Part shown: piece by piece, positions 1 to 10,023 of the stretch | Layout of the letters: each line of letters opens with the position of its first letter | Numbering within the stretch: the first letter of the stretch is position 1 | NCBI GenBank assembly: GCA_034521225.1 | Contig: JAXHMR010000022.1 | Location: 1 to 64,000 of the forward strand | Reading direction: 5' to 3' | Source: Woeseia sp034521225 | GTDB taxonomy: Bacteria > Pseudomonadota > Gammaproteobacteria > Steroidobacterales > Woeseiaceae | DNA: 64,000 nt | The notes under the pieces: generated by a model | What the model was told of the DNA's origin: nothing | Seen by the model: the letters and a program-made list of their open reading frames with translations, nothing else | The model's database searches: none | Made by a program: the position numbers and the translations under genes

Positions 1-65
1 AACTGTCGATCTGCTTTTCGTTCAGTTCGTATTGCTCACGGACGGCAACTGAAGGAACGAGCGCA

Positions 66-767
66 TTGATCCAGATCGAGGACGTCACGAAGCGATTTCC
101 AGGCGGACAGGAAGCGCTGCGGGGACTGACGATGTCGGTCGGGCGGGGTGAAATGGTGTTTATCACCGGTCATTCCGGCGCCGGCAAGAGCACGCTGTAG
201 CCTGGCTGATCGAGCAGCAAGCAGCAGCGGTTCTGGTCAACAGGCAGAACACCGAGCCGGGTACCGAGGCGGCGCATTCCCCACTACCGGCGCCAGATCG
301 GCATCGTGTTCCAGGATCACCGCCTGCTTTATGACCGCGGTGCTCGATCGTAGTGGCGTTACCGCTGGTCATCGCCGGCATCGGCCACCGGGAGGCGGCG
401 CGCAAGGTGCGTGCAGCGCTCGACCAGGTCGGCCTTCTGCACAAGGAGAAGCGGCGGCCCGACGCTCTGCATGGGTGAACGGCGGCGGGTCGTTCGCCGG
501 GCCATTGTCGGCGGCCGAAGCTGCTGATCGCCGACGAGGCCAACCACAAGATCGACCAGGACTTTGTCGCTGGAAGTCGTGCGCATATTCCGGCGCTTCA
601 ATGAAGTCGGCGTGACGCTGCTGATCGCGAGCCACGACATTGCGCTGATTGACCAGCTCGGCTGCCGGCGCATTGCACTGGCGGATGGCGCATTGCAACC
701 GGATGACGAGGAAGACGATGTTGCGGGCTTCGCGGATGACGACAGTCTTCCGGAGACGTGGCCGTGA
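66..767 (+). CDS. ftsE: Cell division ATP-binding protein FtsE (frameshifted)
   Basis: ABC-type ATPase that pairs with FtsX at the divisome to control peptidoglycan hydrolases. A TTG at 66 follows a GAAGGA ribosome site at about 51-56. The first frame gives an FtsE N-terminus with Walker A GHSGAGKST, then hits a stop at about 198. The Q-loop stretch (GIVFQDHRLLYDR) is readable near 285-330 in another frame. The Walker B region (LLIADEA) appears near 525, and the C-terminal part with the H-loop ASHD runs from 564 to 767. At least three frameshifts are needed to join these pieces. The stop overlaps the ftsX GTG as GTGA. Because ftsE and ftsX are broken in the same way, sequence error is likelier than true decay. 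Identity is clear; the intact product is not proven. Confidence 0.8.
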
Positions 768-1721
768 GACCGGTACCCGAAGCACTGGCACCGGCCCGGC
801 AGACAGGCCCGGTCGCGACGTGGGCGCTGCGTCACGTCAGCACGCTGATTGGCTCACTGGGGCGCCTCGCACGGCAACCGTTTGCAACGCTGATGACGGT
901 GCTGGTGATTGCGATCACGCTTCCACTGCCGGCAGCCATGCATCTCGTCGTCGAGATGCACGTGCGATCAGCGGCAGCTGGGACAACGCGCTGGATTTTT
1001 CAGTGTACCTCGACACGTCCGTTTCGCTGGAGGCCGCCACGAATCTCCGCGACATCATCGCGCAGCGCGCGGATGTCGCCGACGTCCGGCTGATCACGGC
1101 GACTGAGGCGCTTCAAGAGTTCAAGGGCGAATCCGGTTTCGGTGCAGCGCTTGATTACCTGGCAGACAATCCGTTGCCGCACACGCTGGTCGTGCGTCCG
1201 GCGGCCGGCAACACGGAAGAGACTGTCGTTCTGCTGAACGAAGAACTTGGCGACCTGCCGGAAACAGACGTCGTGCGGTTGATACCGAGTGGGTGCAGCG
1301 ATTCCTCGCGATACTCGACATCCTGCAGCGCGCGGTCATCATTGGTGCGGCGCTGCTCGGCGCGGCGCTCATTATTATCATCGGCAACACGATACGTCTC
1401 GACATCGAGAACCGGCGCGAGGGGATCAAAGTCACCAAGCTGATCGGCGCCAGTAATGCGTTCGTGCGGCGGCCGTTTCTTTACTCCGGCATCTGGTATG
1501 GATTGGGCGGCGGTGTGTTTGCGCTGGGGCTGGTCGGTTACGGACTGTTCGCACTGCGGCCCGCAGTAGCGCGGCTTTCTGGTCTTTATGGCAGCAACTT
1601 TGAAGTGCTGTCACTTAGCCTTTCGGAAAGCCTCGCCATCGTTTTGACAGGCGTGCTGCTGGGATTGTTTGGCTCGTGGCTGGCGGCTGCGCGGCATATG
1701 CGGCGGATCGAGCCGCGCTGA
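764..1721 (+). CDS. ftsX: Cell division permease FtsX (frameshifted)
   Basis: Inner-membrane partner of FtsE that transmits ATPase activity to periplasmic amidase activators. The GTG at 764 overlaps the ftsE stop. The first frame holds the cytoplasmic N-terminus and first membrane segment (TLMTVLVIAITLPLPAAM). The periplasmic domain reads in a second frame from about 985 to 1290 (LDFSVYLDTSVSLEAA...). The last part (1293-1721) has three hydrophobic segments and the FtsX C-terminal pattern, with EGIKVTKLIGAS between segments 2 and 3. At least two frameshifts, near 985 and 1290. In many gammaproteobacteria rpoH follows ftsX directly; here about 7 kb of other genes intervene. Confidence 0.8.
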
Positions 1722-1762
1722 ATTATCCGTACAGCGACCGCACGCGCGGCCAGCAGCGGGTT

Positions 1763-2940
1763 TTACCCCATTGTCACGGAATACGCAGAATATTCAGGTT
1801 GCAGCCACAATTTCACCGCGGCGCGGTCATACATCGGGAGCTCACAGACTTCCCCGTCCCGGGTGGTTCCATCAACGCATTCGACCCGGAGCGCCGTCCC
1901 CGGCACAAGTTTCGGATCCTTCAGGCGCACGATAGCGACACCGCGGCGCAGGAAGGGAGACCAGGCGCTGCTGCAGACCCTACCCGCAGGCTCACCGTTC
2001 ACGGAAAGTGTATCGCCGTGACGTGCCACGCCACCCTCACATTGCAGTCCCCAGGTTCTGCGGCTCTTATCCGCCAGTGCGAGTGCGTCCTTGCCGATAA
2101 AGTCAGCCTTATCAAGGTCCACCAGCGCCCCGAACCCGGCGGCAAATGGCGTCACGCTGCTGTCAAAATCAGTACCTGAAAAGAGCAGCCCACCTTCAAT
2201 GCGCCGTGCGTTGGTCGCTGCGGCGGGAATAGTGTGAATCCCGTGCGCCTCGCCCGCCTTCAGGATTCGCTCCCCTATGACATTGGCATCGGCATCGGCT
2301 CCGAAGTAGAACTCCCAGCCGAGCTCGTTGGTGAAGCCTGTACGGCTGATCACAACGGGTTGGCCACCGATGCGTATGTGCGCCAGGTCGAAGTAGCGAA
2401 AGTTCTCCGGCATTCCATCGTCGGAGGCTTCTGCGAGCACGTCCATTGAACGCGGACCCTGGACCTGGCTGATCCAGACCCTGGCGTGGAGCGCCTCTAC
2501 GTCGAAATGCCTCCAAGTCGGTTCGGTAACCAGACCAGGAACTCGCCATCACCCTGAGAGTCCCAGAAGCGGTCGGATGCAAGCCGCAGAAGGACTCCAT
2601 CCATAATCATGCCGCCATCGGCAAAACAGGCGAGTTGATAGCTGCAACGTCCTACCCGTACCTTTGATACATCACGGGTGAACACGCGGTTGAGCATGGC
2701 CTCGGCATCAGGCCCGCGGATCTCGGTTGCCAGTTCGCCGGTATGCGCAAGGCCAACCTGCCGGCGCAAACGCCAGTAGAGCTCTTCCCAGCGGACGTTG
2801 CCGTAATGGAGCGACCGCAGCCGTCGGTTGTAAACGCCGAAGGCCGGGTCATGCGGGAGTTCCTGGTGCACCAGCGGGTGTGGCGCCATGGATTGCCTGA
2901 ATTCGCTCGCATCACCAGCAGACGGCACCGCCTTGACCAC
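1763..2940 (-). CDS. GcvT/DmdA-family folate-dependent aminomethyltransferase-like protein (frameshifted)
   Basis: Member of the glycine-cleavage T-protein superfamily, which moves a methyl or aminomethyl group to tetrahydrofolate. The N-terminal part (2940 to about 2500) contains TGELATEIRGPDAEAML and GGMIMDGVLLRLA, typical of this fold. The second part holds SQVQGPR near 2465, then SRTGFTNELGWEFYFG and the C-terminal barrel. A frameshift near 2500-2510 separates the two halves. Total length of about 390 residues suits GcvT or DmdA. A GTG at 2940 is used; an AGGAGGT lies about 25 bases upstream, so the true start may be slightly earlier in another frame. The substrate (glycine, dimethylglycine, DMSP or other) cannot be decided: no gcvH, gcvP or dehydrogenase partner is next to it. 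Confidence 0.65.
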
Positions 2941-3064
2941 GAAGATCTCTATTGCCCTTTGGGCTCACCTCCTTCATCCCGACATGCACTGATTGACAGC
3001 ACGGTATAGCAATTGCCTGGTCAGATGAAGAGTACTGGGCCGGTTTCCGCACAGCGTCGCTGCT

Positions 3065-3872
3065 TTACATCCTCGGCAACCACATCCCCATTGTCGCGGC
3101 GAATATGCCGACGGCCGTATATAAAGTAGGCCGAACAGTGTGCCCGCGAATGCCAGCTGCCCGCACGGATGGCTTATTCTCGCCGACGGAATACCATTCA
3201 GTACCGCCAGTGGCAGCAAGTACTGGGCGAATCCGACTACATCGATGAACGGCCCGGTGAATGTTTCGAAATCAATACGATTCCGCCGGTGAGCACTGCC
3301 AGCCCATCAGGCCTACCGAAAGAACACGCACAGCACTGGCGGGCATGAACAGGCATGCCCAGCGGCGATGTTCGCCGAAACCGGCGAGCCATCGCATAGC
3401 GCACGGCCATAACAGCGCAAACGATAACCAGATGGCATCCAGTGAAATGCCCAGGTCCGTGATCAGATCCGCAACCGTCCCGCGAGTCCAGACCATGTAG
3501 AACCCGCCGATACTGGTTGTTACTACCGCCAGCCACTGAGCTGCGACCAAGCCAGCGATGAAATGTAGGATATCGCGAACGAATCGCCGCAACCAGTTGT
3601 AACGGTCCGCCGCCAATAATGATCGCCGCGAGCAGCAAATGACTGGCCGCGGCCAGATTGCAAGGGTGTCGCCTTCGCGGAAACCGGACGGCAAATGCAG
3701 GTCCCGCAGGCCCTCGAGCCCGATTGTGCGATCGGCGGATAAAACACCCCCATCTGTACGCGAGGAAATCCAGTGGCCGACAGCGGTAACAATAAACCAG
3801 AACTTCGCCGCGCAGCAGACGCTTTCCGGGGTAAACCGTCAGTGCACTGGGTTGCAGGGCTATCTCGATCAT
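3065..3872 (-). CDS. DUF2306-family integral membrane protein (frameshifted)
   Basis: Predicted multi-pass membrane protein of unknown function. Pieces in three frames join into a DUF2306-like protein of about 268 residues. They are an N-terminal segment (KFWFIVTAVGHWIS), then a membrane segment ending GGPLQLVAAIRSRYPTFHRW followed by LGRS, which is the family hallmark (G-P-L-Q ... R-x-P-x-x-H-R-W-L-G-R). Next come helices around WLAVVTTSIGGFYMVW and SLDAIWLSFALLW, and a C-terminal helix ending MGMWLPRM before a TAA at 3065. At least three frameshifts. It lies upstream of the GcvT-like gene on the same strand, about 125 bases away. Confidence 0.6.
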
Positions 3873-3889
3873 GGGCTCTATCCGTTCAG

Positions 3890-4080
3890 CTATTCAAGGC
3901 TGAAATATTTCTGTAGCTTGGAATCGAAAGGCACATCGGCCGGCAGTAGGAATCGCACTTCCGCCAATTGGGGGAGACAAAAGGGCAGGAATACATACAT
4001 GATCCGTCTGACAGGGTGAATTGCGTTGGTCTACTCTTTGGCAATGAACCGATGGGAACCTGTTCTGGATCGAACATTCG
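3890..4080 (-). other. Possible C-terminal gene fragment, unassigned
   Basis: Between the divergent histidine kinase and the DUF2306 gene, the minus strand has an open frame ending at a TAG at 3890-3892, with a C-terminus reading VPFDSKLQKYFSLE. The composition looks protein-like, but no start, family or full frame could be recognised. It may be the tail of a short gene broken by indels, or noncoding. Confidence 0.2.
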
Positions 4081-4089
4081 GATTCCGGG

Positions 4090-5040
4090 GTGGCTGACCC
4101 ACAGCTCGAAAAGCGTATTCCGGGCGTGAGAGTCTGGGCGGCACTACACGGTGATGAAACCTGGCCCCATCTGGCTGATTTCCTGTTAGCGCTGGTATCT
4201 TTCCTGCTCACTCTTGGCAATTTGGTCACAGGTACGGACAAATCGGTATGCCGCTGGAAACGGCAGCTGGTATGGGGCATTTTGCACTTCGTTGGTAACT
4301 TCGCGTTGCTCTGGCGGCGCAGCAACCCGCTGCAGGTTCATCCATTTTGTACTCACCGCTTCGGTACTCGTGCTGCTTGGCCCGGTAGCGGACGGCATTT
4401 TCGCGTTGGCAATTTCTCTCTACAGCCTCGGTCGCTTTGAGGCAGATGACCGCGCCAGTCTCGAGCGGGTGCTCGCCGCGCTGATCTTTGTCGTCGCTGA
4501 CCTGTTCCTTCTACGACGCTCCGAGCGTTGGAGGTACGATCGCAGCCGGCCTTGTTATTTCACTCTGGTATATCGGTCGTCGCCTGCGCTTTCGCGGTGA
4601 GTACCTGCGGCTGCTGGAAGGTCGCGCCGGGCGGAGCGGAACGTGAGAAGCATCCGGAGAACACGACGCCGCCATCGGAAGAGCGCACCCGTATCGCACG
4701 TGAGTTGCACGACATCGTCGCCCAGGTAAGTTTAATGACAGTGCAGGCAGGCGCCGCCGGACGGTCGCTCGGATCCGCAGGCGGCCCGGGAGTCGATGGC
4801 TGCCGTCGAGAAGGCTGGTCGCCAGGCGCTTGCGGAAATGCGCAGTATGCTCGGTTTGCTGCGACCTGCCAAGGGCGCACAGGAACCTCGGCGGCGGCCC
4901 CGGCGTCGCAGATCTCGACCACGCTCGTTCGCAAAGTCGAAGCCGGCCATGAAGTAGCCTCGAGCGGACGGGCAATTGGCAGGTCTGCCTCCCGCGACTG
5001 GACCTCAACATCTACCGAATTGTTGAAGAGGCGCTAACCA
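4090..5040 (+). CDS. NarL-type sensor histidine kinase (frameshifted)
   Basis: Membrane histidine kinase of the HisKA_3 (NarX/DesK/LiaS) type. The N-terminal part from the GTG at 4090 has hydrophobic helices (LADFLLALVSFLLTLGNL). More follow in other frames (SVLVLLGPVADGIFALAISL near 4350-4420, then LERVLAALIFVVADLFLL). The dimerisation motif RTRIARELHDIVA at about 4687-4725 includes the phospho-accepting histidine. EKAGRQALAEMRSMLGLLRP follows in another frame, then the start of the ATPase domain (LNIYRIVEEALTNVL near 5005-5045). The remaining ATP-binding domain (about 5046-5270) is not readable in one frame. Several indels are present. A response regulator follows directly, as is usual for this class. 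The signal sensed is unknown. Confidence 0.6.
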
Positions 5041-5279
5041 ACGTACTAGCATGCTGGCGACAGAGCGCGGAAGTTTCGCTCAGCGAGGAGATGGCGACAG
5101 TAGATGCCGGCGTCATGGACGATGGTCATGGCGGAAACACCGGACTCACCAGCGGTCATGGCTTGTTGGAATGCGAGAACGTGCCGACTTCTGGGCATGC
5201 GGTCAGCGCCGGTCCAGGTGCCGGTCGGTGGTTTCGAAATTCGAGCTTCATTTTCACTTCGTGGCGCAGGAGCCCATGT

Positions 5280-5971
5280 ACGACATTGCGAGTACTGGTG
5301 GTGGACGATCAAGCGCTGGTTCGGCGTGGCTTCGCCATGGTGTTGGAACACGAGGGGGATATCGAGGTCGTTGCCGAGGCCGGCACCGGCATGAAGCTCT
5401 TAACGCAGCCCGCGAGCACCCGGCCGGATATCGTATTGATGGACATCCGCATGCCGGAAATGGACGGACTCGAAGCAACCGCGAGGATCCTGGCCGAGAG
5501 CAGTGGTAACACGCGTGTGATCATTCTCGCTCGTTTGATCCCGACGAATACGTCTACCCGAAGCGCTCAACGCTGGTGCCAGTGGCTTTGTACTAAAGGA
5601 TATCCAGCCGGAAGAACTCCTGTCCGCGGTACGCATTGTGGCCGATGGCGGTCGCTGTCGCCGACGATCGTACCGCGATCGATCGGTCGGTTTGCCGGCC
5701 AATTCGGTGCCGATCGACGCGGGGCAGCGCCGGACTGGAAACATTAACGCGGCGCGAAAACCAACGTCCTGCGCGCCCTCGCCAGTGGAAAGAGTAATAT
5801 TGAAATCGCTGAATTCCTTTATCGGTCCGGCCGATCCTAAAGTCACATGCTCCAGCCTGTTCGCGAAACTCGGCCTTCGCGACCGCGGCTTGCCGCAGCT
5901 GTAGTGTTCGCCTACGAAAGCGGTCTTACAAAAGTTGGCGAGAGTGGCACCAAGAGCTTTGACGAAGTGAA
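5280..5971 (+). CDS. NarL/LuxR-family response regulator (frameshifted)
   Basis: DNA-binding response regulator and presumed partner of the upstream kinase. The receiver domain is clean in one frame from about 5283 to 5520: LRVLVVDDQALVRRGFAMVL, then PDIVLMDIRMPEMDGLEA with the phospho-acceptor Asp. The end of the receiver and the linker are shifted near 5525-5700. The LuxR-type helix-turn-helix can still be read in pieces (LRALASGKSNIEIA at about 5770-5810, LFAKLGLRDR near 5858, VVFAYESGL near 5903). A TGA at 5969-5971 overlaps the GTG of the next gene in a suitable frame. At least three frameshifts. Confidence 0.65.
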
Positions 5972-6313
5972 CACAGACGATCGCAACCTGCTTTTCAATC
6001 TTGCCGCTATCGGTGGTGTCTTCCTGGCGTTCTCTTTGCTCCTGGGCGCCTATGGCCATCTCGCGGCGTGCTACCTGCGATTGGCGCCGAATCCAACATA
6101 TCGATCGGCCTGCTGCTACCCGGCCTGTTGCTGCTTGCGACAGGAATCCTGAACGTCGCACTCTGCACGTTGGAACGGCAAGCACTGGTCGCTGCAGCTG
6201 GCGCTGCTGGCGAACAGACATCCTGGCGTACCTCGCTTATTTGCTGTGGACGGATATACCGGATCATCCGATCGGTTATCTTTGGCGTTGTTCTCTTGCT
6301 CATCGTACTTTAG
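5967..6313 (+). CDS. Small predicted membrane protein (frameshifted)
   Basis: Family not recognised. A GTG at 5967 overlaps the presumed regulator stop. The protein starts with a short polar stretch and then a hydrophobic helix (LLFNLAAIGGVFLAFSLLLG). After one frameshift near 6085-6100 it continues with two more helices (IGLLLPGLLLLATGILNVAL and VIFGVVLLLIVL), ending at 6313. Joined length is about 115 residues with three predicted membrane spans. The position suggests an operon with the two-component pair, perhaps as its target or accessory sensor. Confidence 0.4.
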
Positions 6314-6475
6314 GCGCAACGTGGTTCGGCTTGGTTTCGCCATCGAGGTAGTCGAGTCGCCCGGCTCCGGGCATGGAGGACGCACTCTGATGATCACGGC
6401 CATTGCGGCTTCTATGCCTCGCGTTGCGTCCCGCGGGACTTGCACGGTAACCCGGGCAATACCACGATACCCGTG

Positions 6476-7235
6476 ATGGCGGGCGTCGACGGAAAAGTAG
6501 CGCTGGTCACCGGGGCGGGCCGCGGCATAGGTCTGGCAGCCGCGCGCATCCTGCTGTCGAGAGGCGCCAAAGTCATGGGTGTCTCCCGCACCGAGGCGGA
6601 GTTGGCCGCTGCGGGCATCCCGTACGTGACCGCGGACCTCGGTACGCCGGAAGGTTGCGAGAAAGCCGTCGATGCAACGATCCGGCAACTCGGGCCCATC
6701 GACATTCTCGTCTGCAATCACGGGCTGGGTTCGGCGCACGAAAAGTTGCTGTGGGAAACGACGCCGGATTCGTGGCGTGACACGATGCGCATCAATCTCG
6801 ACGGGCCGTTTTACCTGACGCGCATCGTCATGAAGAGCATGGTGGAACGAGGCTATGGACGCATCGTTTACACCAGTTCTACTTCCGCGCTGGTGGCCGA
6901 GCACGCGGGCTGTGCCTACAACAGTTCCAAAGCGGGGTTGCTGGGCCTCATGCGTTCCGCGGCCACGGACGGCGGCGCCCACGGCATTACCGCGAATGCC
7001 GTGCTGCCCGGCTGGGTGCGGACAGAAATGGCGGAGCGCTCGGCGCAAGCCGAAGCAGACCGGCGCTGGCGTCGGCGCGCGAGGTAGGTCTGGGAGGAAC
7101 GCGGCGCCGGCTGACCAGCGCGGCAGCGTTGCCTCGCCGGAAGAGGTGGCGGAGATGCATTGCTTTCCTTGCATCCGAGGAGCGAGCGGCGTCAGCGGTG
7201 AGTCGATCCGGGTGGCGATGGGGAATACCAGCTAG
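6476..7235 (+). CDS. SDR-family NAD(P)-dependent oxidoreductase (frameshifted near the 3' end)
   Basis: Classical short-chain dehydrogenase/reductase. From the ATG at 6476 the protein shows the nucleotide-binding motif TGAGRGIG at residues about 12-19. It also has an NHG motif in the NAG position (ILVCNHGLG), the catalytic Ser in YTSSTSALV and the YxxxK motif as YNSSK. A frameshift near 7070 separates the last part, where EEVAEM and ASGVSGESIRVAMGN give the usual SDR C-terminus ending at 7235. An in-frame start at 6440 is possible but adds residues without SDR similarity. Substrate unknown. Its TAG overlaps the stop of the convergent DUF1428 gene within a CTAG. Confidence 0.75.
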
Positions 7236-7641
7236 CCTGGCTCGGGAGCGCAGCGACTTGTTTCATCGACCCTGGCAATAGATGACCGAACGAATGACTG
7301 GAAACCACCGTATGCCATCCGTTCAGCATCAAAACCTGACTGCGAAGAATTGATTAAATCCACCATTCTTGGGTCCGCCGCTACCTTTTCGTTTGCCAAA
7401 TCTCGTGCCTCACGAGACTCAAATTCCACCCATCCAAATACAATGGTTTCACCTTCGGTTGCGGCAAAGAGATCAGTGAATGAGCGCGTTCCCTCCAATG
7501 ACAAGTCGTCGCCGGCATATTCCCTGTAATCGAGCGCGCCATGTTCCTCCAGATTTCTGCAACCGCCTGAACAAGTCGCTTATAGTCGTCCAGGCGGTCA
7601 TGCGGAACAGGTAAAACGAATCCGTCGATGTAGTTCGCCAT
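7232..7641 (-). CDS. DUF1428-family protein (frameshifted)
   Basis: Small cytosolic protein of the dimeric alpha+beta barrel type, function unknown. The ATG at 7641 begins with the family signature MANYIDGFVLPVPHDRLDDY. A frameshift near 7510-7540 moves the reading to the second half (FGWVEFESREARDLANEKV, then FDAERMAYGGFQSFV), which matches the DUF1428 ending F-D-x-x-R-M-x-Y-G-G-F. The family usually ends shortly after this motif. Here about 18 further residues follow, so a second shift near the stop is possible. Confidence 0.65.
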
Positions 7642-7735
7642 GAGTGCCTCGACAGTTGTGGCTGGCTATAGTTTTCTCAGCCGGAAACTACTATTTTTTG
7701 CACGGCCTCAGCATAACGCACTTATCTGTCGGCCG

Positions 7736-8755
7736 TCATGGCCAGGTTTTCTCGGCAGCGAGCACCGCATCAAGGAGTGCCTGGGTGCGTTCGCTGGCCT
7801 GCGTCCAGTGTTCGCGCAGAGGCATCCCTGGCCGCCGGCAAAATCCTCAAACATCAGCGTCGGAGCGGACCGTTGCGATGCAATGCGAACGCTGGTTGCC
7901 GCGTTCCCCGGCTGATTGCTGCGGGCGTAGTGGTAAATTGCTGAGTGGTCCTCGTCTTCCCCAATAAAGTTGTCCATGGACAAAATGCCACGGGGACCGG
8001 TCAGCTTCAGCCCGATGTCCGCCGACGCCGCATCGAAACTGCACCGCCAGGAGGATGCCGAGCCGTCATCGAATGTCAGTGACCCCTCACCCGCAATCAC
8101 TGCTCCGGTTGTCCCGTCCCTCTGCAGCCGTGCACTTGCCTCGCACAATCGTAGCCCTGACGCAACGTATTCAAGAGTTGCACGGATGTTATTCCAGCCG
8201 AGATCGCCGATGGCGCCCAGCGGTTCGAGTCTCGGGTTGTAACGAATATCGCTACGGTCGGTCAGGCTGATCAGGAAGCGGGAGTCCGGCGAACGCGGTT
8301 CGGCCGATGGCGGTTTCGGCGGCGCCCTGGCGAATTGCCGCATACCTTGGATGGTGAACGAAGTGGGTCGCATCCATGAACGCAACGCCATTCTCGCGGC
8401 ATGCTCCCGTAATTCGCTTGAGCGAGGGAAGGCTGGCAAATGGCTTCTCGCCGAGCACATGCCTGCCGGCATTGGCCGACGCGATCGAAATTTCTTCCCG
8501 CAGGCTGGTCGGGGTCGCGACATAAACGGCATCGATGCCGTCCCACGCGAGCATCTCCTTCCAGGAATTAAATGCGCGTTCTGCTCCGTGCTCGGCTGCA
8601 AAGGCTTGCGCTGTAGCCGTGCGGCGGCTTGCCACCGCGCATAGTCTTGCTGCCGGTGTCGCGCCAACAACCCCGGCCATCCAGGTGGCGATAGTTCCGG
8701 TGCCAACGAACCCCCATCTCACGGGATGTCGAGCGTCTGTAAAGTCAGAGTTCAT
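7736..8755 (-). CDS. Gfo/Idh/MocA-family oxidoreductase (frameshifted)
   Basis: NAD(P)-dependent sugar- or inositol-type dehydrogenase family. The N-terminal Rossmann fold starts at the ATG at 8755 (VRWGFVGTGTIATWMAGVV) and includes the AVYVATPTSLREE and GRHVLGEKPFA motifs, where EKP carries the conserved lysine. After a shift near 8270 the C-terminal domain continues (YNPRLEPLGAIGDLGWNNI, then FDDGSASSWRCSFDAA). A second shift near 7830 leads to REHWTQASERTQALLDAVL, ending at TGA 7736-7738. Total about 339 residues, the usual length. Substrate not predictable. Confidence 0.7.
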
Positions 8756-8992
8756 TTTGCCGCTCTTATATAAAGGCCAGCACTTTCGATCATGATCAGG
8801 TTAACTCAATGCGTATATCGCCAGCATCAGTATCAGTATCAGGGCGCCTGAGCATGGAGCCTCCGGTATCCGTCCCTTTCAGGCGTTCCGGGGCAGCGCT
8901 TGGGAAGCGCCTTCAACGCCGGTTATGCTACCGGCACCCGTCAGCCAGCTGTTGCATATCTGTATGATTAGAATAGCTTTTTGGTCGGCCAT

Positions 8993-9007
8993 TCGAAGGA
9001 ACTTCGA
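8993..9007. repeat. Short inverted repeat upstream of rpoH
   Basis: A perfect 6-3-6 palindrome (TCGAAG-GAA-CTTCGA) lies 7 bases upstream of the CIRCE element in the rpoH leader. It could be a second operator or a small hairpin. No family could be assigned. Confidence 0.4.
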
Positions 9008-9014
9008 CGCCTCA

Positions 9015-9041
9015 TTAGCACTCCAAGTGACAGAGTGCTAA
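9015..9041. promoter_or_regulatory. CIRCE operator (HrcA binding site) upstream of rpoH
   Basis: TTAGCACTC (9015-9023), nine-base spacer, GAGTGCTAA (9033-9041). Both arms match the CIRCE consensus at every position, so this is a canonical binding site for the heat-shock repressor HrcA. It lies 36 bases before the rpoH ATG, where a repressor would block transcription or sit in the 5' leader. CIRCE normally controls groESL and dnaK/hrcA operons. No hrcA lies in this window. Upstream, TAGAAT at 8969-8974 is a fair -10 candidate, but no convincing -35 box is visible. Confidence 0.92.
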
Positions 9042-9076
9042 GATCGCCTGTCCAGAAACGGAGGTAATGAATACCC

Positions 9077-9950
9077 ATGACAACCGCTCTTGCAGTACGC
9101 AATCCGGAAACCTTCCTGGCCGGCCCGGTCGGCAGTCTGGACGCCTATATCCAGGCGGTCGGCGCCATACCGGTTTTGAGCAAGGAGCATGAGCAGGCCC
9201 TTTCCCGCCGCTATCACGACGAGGAAGACCTGGCCGCTGCCCGTGAACTGGTGCTCGCGCACCTGCGCTTTGTCGTGCACATTGCCAAAGGCTACACCGG
9301 CTACGGATTGCCGCTCGCGGACCTGATTCAGGAAGGCAACGTTGGCCTGATGAAGGCCGTCAAGCGCTTTGACCCGGATTACGGCGTGCGGCTCGTATCA
9401 TTCGCGGTGCACTGGATTCGGGCCGAAATCCATGAGTTCGTGCTGAAGAACTGGCGCATCGTGAAAGTTGCGACGACCAAGGCGCAGCGCAAACTGTTCT
9501 TCAACCTGCGAAAGGCGAAGAAGAGCCTCGCATGGCTGTCGCACGACGAAACCGCGGCGGTTGCCGAGGACCTTGGCGTCTCGGCCAGTGAAGTCACGGA
9601 AATGGAACGGCGCCTGAGTGCGCATGACGCCATTTTCGACCCGGCGCCCGATGCCGACGACGATCATCAATACACGCCAGCCGCGTACCTGCCGAGCCCG
9701 GATTCCGATCCTGCTTCGCTGGTGGAAAACAGCGACTGGCACGGTGACGCGACGACCCGCATGGGTGAGGCGCTCGACACGCTCGATGAGCGCAGCCGCG
9801 ACATTACTCGAGACGCGCTGGCTCGCTGACAAGAAACAGACGTTGCACGAGCTGGCCGACAAGTACGGCGTCTCGGCCGAACGCATCCGGCAGATCGAGG
9901 GTAACGCCATCAAGAAACTGCGGACGGTGATGGAGGCGGAAGTAGCCTGA
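9077..9950 (+). CDS. rpoH: Heat-shock sigma factor RpoH (sigma-32; one frameshift)
   Basis: Alternative sigma factor for heat-shock promoters. From the ATG at 9077 the protein has region 1.2/2.1 (LDAYIQAVGAIPVLS, then LAHLRFVVHIAKGY), the core-binding region 2 (YGLPLADLIQEGNVGLMKAVKRFDPDYGVRLVSFA) and the RpoH-box region around KVATTKAQRKLFFNLRK. A single frameshift near 9805-9815 separates region 4, which resumes as DILETRWL and continues ADKYGVSAERIRQIEGNAIKKL to the TGA at 9948-9950. Joined length is about 290 residues, normal for RpoH. Transcription is probably subject to HrcA through the CIRCE site. A terminator follows. Confidence 0.9.
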
Positions 9951-9978
9951 CGGCGTTTCGTCCCCCCCCCCTGTCGAG

Positions 9979-10007
9979 AGCCCCTGACACTATCCGGGGC
10001 TTTTTTT
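9979..10007 (+). terminator. Rho-independent terminator after rpoH
   Basis: Stem AGCCCC (9979-9984) pairs with GGGGCT (9996-10001) around an 11-base loop, followed by seven T. It begins 29 bases after the rpoH stop. A run of ten C at 9962-9971 lies just before it and is a likely site of indel error. Confidence 0.8.
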
Positions 10008-10023
10008 ATGCCTGGCCCAACCC

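Noticed and set aside
1763..2940. Glycine cleavage T-protein (gcvT) as a firm name
   Set aside because: No gcvH or gcvP is nearby and the sequence also resembles DmdA-type proteins, so only the superfamily is named.
8952..8974. Sigma-70 promoter TTGCAT/TAGAAT for rpoH
   Set aside because: The spacing is only 11 bases, too short for a normal promoter.
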